From: CAYLJO01 sp964383905
GTDB lineage: Bacteria; Acidobacteriota; Blastocatellia; Pyrinomonadales; Pyrinomonadaceae
Assembly: GCA_964383905.1 (NCBI GenBank)
Contig: CAYLJO010000318.1
Location: 1 to 5,714, forward strand
Length of the DNA: 5,714 nt
Direction: 5' to 3'
This document shows positions 1-4,437 of the stretch, piece after piece (the first letter of the stretch is position 1; every line of letters starts with the position of its first letter). Both the position numbers and the translations under genes were made by a program. The notes beneath the pieces were generated by a model that was not told the origin of the DNA, ran no database searches, and saw only the letters and a program-made list of their open reading frames with translations.

Positions 1-1
1 C

Positions 2-241
2 GGAGGTGGCTATTTCGTTGCCTACTGCCCAGGAGGCCATCTCTTAACCGGCTTTCAGCTTTGGACCGGCGATGACGTGGACGCGATCTTGCCGCTTTGC
101 GTCACTGCCTATGGACCAGCCGATGTTTATCTGTCTTGTGGGGTGGCCCCCGCCACTCAGCCAGGTAAACCCCAGACCGTAGCATACTTAGAAAGAGATT
201 TTAAGTTAATTGAGGATCTTTTCGCTACTCCTTGGGGTTAA
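2..241 (+). CDS. 3' end of copy A: first module unit followed by an unrelated tail (partial)
   Basis: The frame is open from the left window edge to TAA at 239-241, giving 79 visible residues. Residues 1-42 match the first unit of the module in copies B, C and D: a GGG start, CPGGHLLTG, then TGDDVDAILPLCVTAYGP. Its two cysteines are spaced as in the paralogues. Similarity stops after the ADV at about base 127. The last 37 residues (starting YLSCGVAPATQ) match nothing else here and replace the two remaining units. The missing third unit appears about 700 bases downstream, at 830 onward, so this is probably the 5' half of a disrupted gene whose frame runs into foreign sequence until a stop. The start, the signal peptide and any upstream domains lie outside the window. 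It could still be expressed as a truncated protein; the sequence does not decide this. Confidence 0.6.
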   Translation, partial: GGGYFVAYCPGGHLLTGFQLWTGDDVDAILPLCVTAYGPADVYLSCGVAPATQPGKPQTVAYLERDFKLIEDLFATPWG

Positions 242-248
242 TCAAGCT

Positions 249-782
249 ATGAAAGTTATCTGGTTTTCGCTGACGCTGCTGATTCTGCTGGCGCTGCAAG
301 GGTGCTCACAGACGGATCGGTCAAACTCTGTGGCGGGCTCTAGCTCTGCGACAGAGACTCAATCGGTCGCAGCTCCGGCAGTTAACACGACACCAGCACG
401 CGAGAGTCTTAAGGCCTGTGCGCTCGTGACGCAGGCGGAGATGTCGCGGATACTTGGCGCAGACGTTGTCGCGCAGGCAAACGATCATTCCAATGGCAAG
501 ACCGAGTGCATTTACAAAGCAGCATCGGGGATCAGTCCTTACGTGGAGTTCACGGTTGAGCGGGGCGAGGGAGAGATGGCGCTGAAAGCTATGGGGGCGA
601 TGGGAAAGGTCGAGCCGGGCATCAGCAACCCCTACGAAGGAATCGGCGACGAAGCGGCGGCAGTTGGTCCCACGCTGTGGATTCGGACGGGCGATGATCT
701 GGTGACCATCGTCTTCTCGGGCGTCAAGGACGCACCCGCAAAGGCAAAGCAGATATTCAATACCGCCAAGGTGAGAATGTAA
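249..782 (+). CDS. Small lipoprotein, possibly DUF3558-like
   Basis: The product is a 177-residue predicted lipoprotein. Starting at ATG 249 gives a classic type II signal: MK, a hydrophobic stretch (VIWFSLTLLILLALQG), then lipobox LQGC with C19 as the lipidated residue. The ATG at 210 would add 13 residues in front of this signal, so 249 is preferred; neither start has a strong Shine-Dalgarno sequence. Residues 20-54 form a Ser/Thr/Ala/Pro-rich tether. The folded part (55-177) begins with CALVTQAEMSRILG (C57), with a second cysteine at C87 in TECIY, then a beta/alpha region ending in KAKQIFNTAKVRM. The opening Cys-Leu-x-Thr/Glu-Met-x-x-Ile-Leu-Gly pattern and paired cysteines resemble DUF3558-type lipoproteins, a fold-level guess. 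The gene lies between two fragments of a module gene and shares no domain with copies A to D. Its function is unknown; it should be anchored to a membrane, probably facing the periplasm. Confidence 0.75.
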   Translation: MKVIWFSLTLLILLALQGCSQTDRSNSVAGSSSATETQSVAAPAVNTTPARESLKACALVTQAEMSRILGADVVAQANDHSNGKTECIYKAASGISPYVEFTVERGEGEMALKAMGAMGKVEPGISNPYEGIGDEAAAVGPTLWIRTGDDLVTIVFSGVKDAPAKAKQIFNTAKVRM

Positions 783-811
783 TACGCATGCCGCTCCGCA
801 TTGTAAAGTCT

Positions 812-1083
812 GGCGGCGGTAAGCAGAACTGCCCTCTGGTCTTGTGGCGGTCGGCATCACCGGACGTTCTGGTGTTTGGCTGGACGCGGTAGGTCTCACC
901 TGTGGCGAGCCAACGCTGACGCCTAAATCGCCCGAAGCTCCGCCGGAGGAGTTTTGGTTGATGTCGGAGCACTTAATGCCAACACGGGCTTCGCGCAAGT
1001 GTATCCGCGCAGCGCGAAGTCACCTTTTCCGATCCCGAACTACATCCAGGGATCCAAGTGAGGAAATTGAGAACAACCATTAA
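812..1083 (+). pseudogene. Frameshifted remnant of the third module unit (probable 3' part of copy A)
   Basis: Bases 835-920 encode SGLVAVGITGRSG and VWLDAVGLTCGEP, nearly the same as residues 422-447 of copy C (NGRSGVWLDAVGLICGEP), and the DNA is also similar. No start or signal peptide precedes this. The expected NCP just upstream (827-834) lies in another frame, so one base appears lost at about 832-835. After LTPKSPEAPPEE the frame runs to TAA at 1081-1083 with low-complexity residues unlike any paralogue. Two other frames look more protein-like there: 927-1061 (contains VLVDVGALNANTG) and 977-1138 (contains DPELHPGIQV), so a further frameshift is likely. The VKTLGRV linker and the ARARNSP motif that follow the module in B, C and D are absent. 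GTG 844 would start inside the unit and is not a credible gene start. With 2-127 it probably formed one gene. Confidence 0.65.
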
Positions 1084-1137
1084 GGATGAGAAGCAAGACA
1101 TGAAAAGAATGGCACCGAAGCCAACAGGCGCCAAATG

Positions 1138-1146
1138 AAGGAGGAG
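1138..1146 (+). promoter_or_regulatory. Ribosome binding site of copy B
   Basis: AAGGAGGAG is an almost complete anti-16S match. It lies 4 bases before ATG 1151, 6 bases from its GGAGG core, and 1 base before the in-frame TTG at 1148. The spacing selects ATG 1151 as the start. Confidence 0.8.
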
Positions 1147-1150
1147 ATTG

Positions 1151-2545
1151 ATGAAATACCTAACCGTGAAATGCGCGCGATGGCCGTTGCCATGGCTAAG
1201 TCGCTTGATCTACGTGCCGGCGGCGATCTTGTTCTTCGCTCTCTCGGCGCAGGCGCAAAGGGACTTTATCCAGCCACCCATTGGAGGTGATGGAGGCGGC
1301 CAGTTTATTAACCGCTGCCCGCAAGGCCAGCTTTTGACCGGCTTGGAACTTCGGACGGGAGATGACGTTGATGCCATCCGGCCAATTTGCGTCACGGCCT
1401 ATGCGCCAACCGATGTCGGGCCACCCGTGGCCGGAGGGATTTGGTCCGGAGGGGATGGGGGCAGCCCGCGGCAACTTGTCTGCCCGAAGGAAACACCAAT
1501 CGTGACAGGTATGTACGTCGGGTATGGTGGCGTGGATACGGTAATTGTCAATCACATTCATCTGTTCTGCGGCATCGCCAGCCCAAATCAAGAGCCGAGC
1601 GAGGTCCCGTCCGCAAAGTTCGACGGTTCCGGAGGCCGCAGTACCGTGGGACTATTCGGGGGTCGTTACGCTGCGGCAGGCGAAGATACGCAGCGCTGCC
1701 TTGCTGACCCGGTAGCCGTCGGCATCAACGGGCGATCCGGCAAATGGCTCGATGCCGTGGGCCTTATCTGCGGCCAGCCGACTGAGTCGGTCAAAACTCT
1801 CGGCAGAGTCAAAGGGGCGGCACCGACGCCTGGCCCACCTGTCTCGCTCTGCGAGCGCGCGCGCGAAGCTCGCGCACGAAACTCACCGACCGCGCCCGCA
1901 CTCGAAGAAAGGTGCCGCGCCGCTGGTGCCGCCGGCGAGAAAGTCCCGCTTCGCGTCGTGCCGCGCGAAACTGTCAAAGAGAAAGACCCGAGCTTGATCG
2001 GAGCTTTGAACCCGCGGTCTTCAACAATCAAAGAGCAAGACCCGCGCTCGCGAGGAGTCTTGAACCCGCGGTCTTCAACAATCACAGACCCGAAGCGAAC
2101 CAATGTGCCTGTGCTCAATTCGATTCTTGTGCAGGTCAAGTACCGGAAAGAATACGGATACCGAAACAGCTCAAATGTTTTCGCGCCCGGCCCCTCTTCG
2201 TGTGGCGGGTTTTCGGTTTCCGCCTATCAGATTTTGCCCGGCCGTCCGCGACGTCAGTTCCGCATGAGCGACACAGATTTCAAGATGACGGAAGCAGATG
2301 GCTATTACGTTTGCAACTTCGTCTTCAACGACCTGCCGCTTCATCAGGAGATCAGGGTGCTGGCGAATGTGACGAATGATCCATTTTGGGCGACCGCAGC
2401 TTGGGAAGGCGGAAGCGACGCGCAGCCACCAACAGGCCAACAGCGCCGGATTCAGGAGGAAAACGGCACTGTGACTCTGACCGAGGCGCAGCCGCGCGTC
2501 ACGTTGGTCTTCGAGATGATCTACGCGCCGCCTCCATTGCGTTAA
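1151..2545 (+). CDS. Copy B: secreted three-unit (VMO-I-like) module protein with beta-rich C-terminal domain
   Basis: The product is a 464-residue exported protein. Residues 1-35 are a Sec signal peptide (basic n-region, VPAAILFFALS core, AQA cleavage before Q36). Residues 44-210 are the module with three units: C56-C80 (GGDGGGQF, CPQGQLLTG, TGDDVDAI), C111-C140 (GGDGGS, CPKETPIVTG, VDTVIVNHIHLFC) and C183-C207 (VGINGRSGKWLDAVGLIC). A VKTLGRV linker (214-220) and Pro-rich stretch lead to the two-cysteine motif C234-C255 (AREARARNSPTAPALEERC). Residues 276-311 are two 18-residue repeats. Residues 318-464 form a beta-rich domain with C351 and C388. All ten cysteines after the signal fall in natural pairs, which fits oxidative folding outside the cytoplasm. 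The VMO-I likeness is inferred; no catalytic motif is seen and the function is unknown. It is followed by 171 bases before copy C, which has its own ribosome binding site. Confidence 0.88.
   Translation: MKYLTVKCARWPLPWLSRLIYVPAAILFFALSAQAQRDFIQPPIGGDGGGQFINRCPQGQLLTGLELRTGDDVDAIRPICVTAYAPTDVGPPVAGGIWSGGDGGSPRQLVCPKETPIVTGMYVGYGGVDTVIVNHIHLFCGIASPNQEPSEVPSAKFDGSGGRSTVGLFGGRYAAAGEDTQRCLADPVAVGINGRSGKWLDAVGLICGQPTESVKTLGRVKGAAPTPGPPVSLCERAREARARNSPTAPALEERCRAAGAAGEKVPLRVVPRETVKEKDPSLIGALNPRSSTIKEQDPRSRGVLNPRSSTITDPKRTNVPVLNSILVQVKYRKEYGYRNSSNVFAPGPSSCGGFSVSAYQILPGRPRRQFRMSDTDFKMTEADGYYVCNFVFNDLPLHQEIRVLANVTNDPFWATAAWEGGSDAQPPTGQQRRIQEENGTVTLTEAQPRVTLVFEMIYAPPPLR
1859..1923 (+). repeat. ARARNSP-motif DNA repeat, copy in B
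   Basis: These 65 bases encode most of AREARARNSPTAPALEERC and are identical, base for base, to 4223-4287 in copy C. The flanking bases (1858 and 1924) differ, so identity ends sharply. Related copies are at 5341-5405 and 5518-5582. Confidence 0.85.
1976..2083 (+). repeat. Two tandem 54-bp units (18 residues each) in copy B
   Basis: Unit 1 (1976-2029) encodes KEKDPSLIGALNPRSSTI and unit 2 (2030-2083) encodes KEQDPRSRGVLNPRSSTI. A core of 25 bases is identical between the units (2006-2030 and 2060-2084), which points to recent tandem duplication. The repeat lies in the flexible region between the ARARNSP motif and the C-terminal domain and probably acts as a spacer. It is absent from copies C and D. 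Confidence 0.85.
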
Positions 2546-2563
2546 GTTTGCGGCTTGACCGTC

Positions 2564-2584
2564 CGACAAACTTTTTGTTTGTCG
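2564..2584 (+). terminator. Perfect 8-bp hairpin after copy B (possible terminator)
   Basis: CGACAAAC (2564-2571) and GTTTGTCG (2577-2584) are exact reverse complements around a TTTTT loop, 18 bases after the stop of copy B. The position suits transcript termination or 3' end protection. No clear U-tract follows (CCAATAATTTCC), so intrinsic termination is uncertain. Confidence 0.4.
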
Positions 2585-2607
2585 CCAATAATTTCCGATT
2601 GTCTAGA

Positions 2608-2654
2608 GCCGGGCTAAGCCCGACCAATCGGGCGGCAGCCCGCTTCTAAACGGG
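2608..2654. repeat. Cluster of interleaved short palindromes in the B-C spacer
   Basis: CGGGCT-A-AGCCCG (2610-2622), CCCGA-CCAA-TCGGG (2619-2632) and CGGGC-GGCA-GCCCG (2629-2642) overlap. CGGGCT at 2610 can also pair with AGCCCG at 2637-2642, enclosing the middle hairpin. CCCG at 2640 and CGGG at 2651 add another possible pair. Such alternative pairing is typical of REP-like intergenic elements. Whether it is a genome-wide family cannot be told from this window. Confidence 0.5.
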
Positions 2655-2702
2655 TCACATGATGAACTGTGAAGTTTCTCGGACAAGTTCAGAGACAGTT
2701 TC

Positions 2703-2709
2703 AGAGGAG
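2703..2709 (+). promoter_or_regulatory. Ribosome binding site of copy C
   Basis: AGAGGAG lies 7 bases before ATG 2717 and selects it over the upstream in-frame GTG at 2669, which would put 16 extra residues in front of a good signal peptide. Confidence 0.75.
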
Positions 2710-2716
2710 TAAAGAT

Positions 2717-4330
2717 ATGAAACACCTAACAAGAAAATTCACAACGTGGCAAGTTGCCATCGGCGTGCCGGCGGCGATGTTGTTCTTCGTTCTTTCCGCG
2801 CAGGCTCAACAGACGATTACCGCTGCTTCCAATCCAGTCGTGGTTCCTAACGGCCAAGCCTCCGCCACCACGACCATCACCTGGAAGGCCGCGCCCGACT
2901 ACACCTACAGCGAAATCTATCTCTCCGTTGACAACGGGCAGTGGAGTGAGTTCGCCAGAGGTGCTGATAGCAGCAAGCCGGCGACGATCAAACTCGGCAG
3001 CAGCTACACCTTCCGTATGATGATCTATGAAGGACAAGCGGGCACGCCCAAAGTCATCACAAGTCTCACTGTCACCGCCGTGCAGGGCAACCCGCCACCA
3101 CCTGGAAGCGGCAGTGGCCGCCGCATTCTCAGCGATACCGTCGACCAGAAAAACCCGCGCGGTGATGTACTAGTCAATTTACTCAACATCCGCAACGTGC
3201 AGGTGTCGCCCGGCCCGCGCCGTGTCGTCATCAAGTTTAACGGCCCGCCCAACCAGGTGCCTTTTGTGGCGATTGGACGAGGAGAGCCCATCATGAAGAA
3301 CGGCGAGTGGTCCTTCGGCGACAATCAGGTGGGTGGCGGGTTCGCCGGTCCCAATACGGTGAGCGCCGCAGAGAAGGCCAAGGGCCAATACACGTTTGCG
3401 AGCGCCTTCTCCAGCCTCAGCGACGACGTCCTGGAGCCGGGCGCGACCTACCACTACATCATCTCCGTCTCCGCCCCAGCCGGGAGCGGGCGGCGCACCT
3501 ATCAGGACACCGATAGCTTCACCACGACAACGGTCAGGGACGACGCAGCATTGCCGCTGATTGGTGGCCCTGGAGGTGGTCAGTTCACTGCCCGCTGTCC
3601 GCAAGGCCAGCTCCTAGCCGGCGTCGAGCTTCGGACCGGAGATGACGTTGATGCGATCCGTCCGCTTTGCGTCACCGCCTTCGGGCCAGCTGCGGTAGGG
3701 CCACTCGAGCCTGGAGGGATATGGTTCGGCGGGAATGGCGGCCTGCGGATGCGGAGACTCGTCTGCTCGAGCAACGCCCCAATTGTGACAGGTATGTATG
3801 TCTACGCGGTAGGCCGTACCGAAATTGTCGACGGGATTCATCTGTTCTGCGGCACCGCCAGCCCAACTCAAGAGCCAAGCCAGGTTGCGGCCGCAAGCTT
3901 CGACGGTTCGGGAGGTAATAACGGCAGCGGTCTCCTTGCACCCTTTTCCGCGGAGGAGAGCGATACGCAGCGCTGCCCTGCTGGACTCGTGGCCGTTGGC
4001 ATCAACGGGCGCTCTGGTGTCTGGCTGGACGCAGTGGGCCTCATCTGTGGCGAGCCAGAGTTGACGCCTCGTTTCACGGGCAACTCAGGCAATTCAGAGA
4101 ACACCGGCACAACCAGCAGCGCACTGAAGACTGAAAGGCCTGTGGTCAAAACTCTCGGCAGGGTCAAGTCGCCGCCGACGCCCGGCACGACGCCTGGCCC
4201 GCCCAAATCGATCTGCGACCTGGCGCGCGAAGCTCGCGCACGAAACTCACCGACCGCGCCCGCACTCGAAGAAAGGTGCCGCGCCGCCGGTGCCGCTGGT
4301 GAGAGGCCGCAAACGATTAAAAAGCCCTGA
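2717..4330 (+). CDS. Copy C: secreted Ig-like domains plus three-unit (VMO-I-like) module
   Basis: The product is a 537-residue exported protein. Residues 1-30 are a Sec signal peptide (MKHLTRK, GVPAAMLFFVLS core, AQA cleavage). Residues 31-122 look like an Ig-like or fibronectin-type beta sandwich (ASATTTITWKA, SEIYLSVDNGQW, YTFRMMIYE). Residues 136-272 are a second beta-rich domain (NVQVSPGPRRVVIKFNG, GATYHYIISVSAP). A Pro/Gly linker (PPPPGSGSG) separates them. The module occupies 282-447: C294-C318 (CPQGQLLAGVELRTGDDVDA), C350-C378 and C420-C444 (NGRSGVWLDAVGLIC). A Ser/Thr/Asn-rich linker, VKTLGRV and the two-cysteine motif C500-C521 follow, and the protein stops 16 residues after C521. 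It therefore lacks B's C-terminal domain but has N-terminal domains that B and D lack. The domain names are fold-level guesses and the function is unknown; extracytoplasmic location is well supported. Confidence 0.88.
   Translation: MKHLTRKFTTWQVAIGVPAAMLFFVLSAQAQQTITAASNPVVVPNGQASATTTITWKAAPDYTYSEIYLSVDNGQWSEFARGADSSKPATIKLGSSYTFRMMIYEGQAGTPKVITSLTVTAVQGNPPPPGSGSGRRILSDTVDQKNPRGDVLVNLLNIRNVQVSPGPRRVVIKFNGPPNQVPFVAIGRGEPIMKNGEWSFGDNQVGGGFAGPNTVSAAEKAKGQYTFASAFSSLSDDVLEPGATYHYIISVSAPAGSGRRTYQDTDSFTTTTVRDDAALPLIGGPGGGQFTARCPQGQLLAGVELRTGDDVDAIRPLCVTAFGPAAVGPLEPGGIWFGGNGGLRMRRLVCSSNAPIVTGMYVYAVGRTEIVDGIHLFCGTASPTQEPSQVAAASFDGSGGNNGSGLLAPFSAEESDTQRCPAGLVAVGINGRSGVWLDAVGLICGEPELTPRFTGNSGNSENTGTTSSALKTERPVVKTLGRVKSPPTPGTTPGPPKSICDLAREARARNSPTAPALEERCRAAGAAGERPQTIKKP
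4223..4287 (+). repeat. ARARNSP-motif DNA repeat, copy in C
   Basis: This is the 65-base partner of 1859-1923, with no mismatch. Including synonymous sites, the two copies have not diverged, although the module DNA upstream has. This suggests recent exchange between the genes. Confidence 0.85.
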
Positions 4331-4437
4331 GCGATGCCCTCATTGTGGCCTCTGTCAGGCGGTCAGACGCGAGGTGCGAGTTGATTTTAGCCGGACTTGG
4401 CGAGCGCGCCGCGTCGCCACAAGATGAAGGAGTAGTG
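4331..4437. other. C-D spacer
   Basis: These 107 bases hold no convincing ORF, hairpin terminator or promoter. Only the ribosome binding site of copy D near the right end is recognisable. B, C and D share orientation and short spacing, so co-transcription is possible. Confidence 0.5.
4427..4432 (+). promoter_or_regulatory. Ribosome binding site of copy D
   Basis: AAGGAG lies 5 bases before ATG 4438. The start is also supported by conservation: the bases after it match the 5' end of copy C (KHL, RKFTT). Confidence 0.75.

Noticed and set aside
210..248. ATG 210 as start of the lipoprotein
   Set aside because: It adds 13 residues before an otherwise ideal lipoprotein signal and has no better ribosome binding site than ATG 249.
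321..998. Reverse-strand ORF of 225 codons opposite the lipoprotein gene
   Set aside because: It is antisense to a well-supported lipoprotein gene and the unit 3 remnant, is rich in Arg and Cys as expected from a GC-rich complement, and has no recognisable domain.
844..1083. GTG-started ORF of 79 codons as an independent gene
   Set aside because: The start falls inside a conserved module unit, with no ribosome binding site or signal peptide. It is better explained as a gene remnant.
1100..1138. Tiny ORF MKRMAPKPTGAK just before copy B as a leader peptide
   Set aside because: Only 12 codons, no attenuator hairpin or codon run, and it may be decayed coding sequence.
2669..2716. GTG 2669 as start of copy C
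   Set aside because: AGAGGAG sits correctly for ATG 2717, and the extension would bury the signal peptide behind 16 residues.
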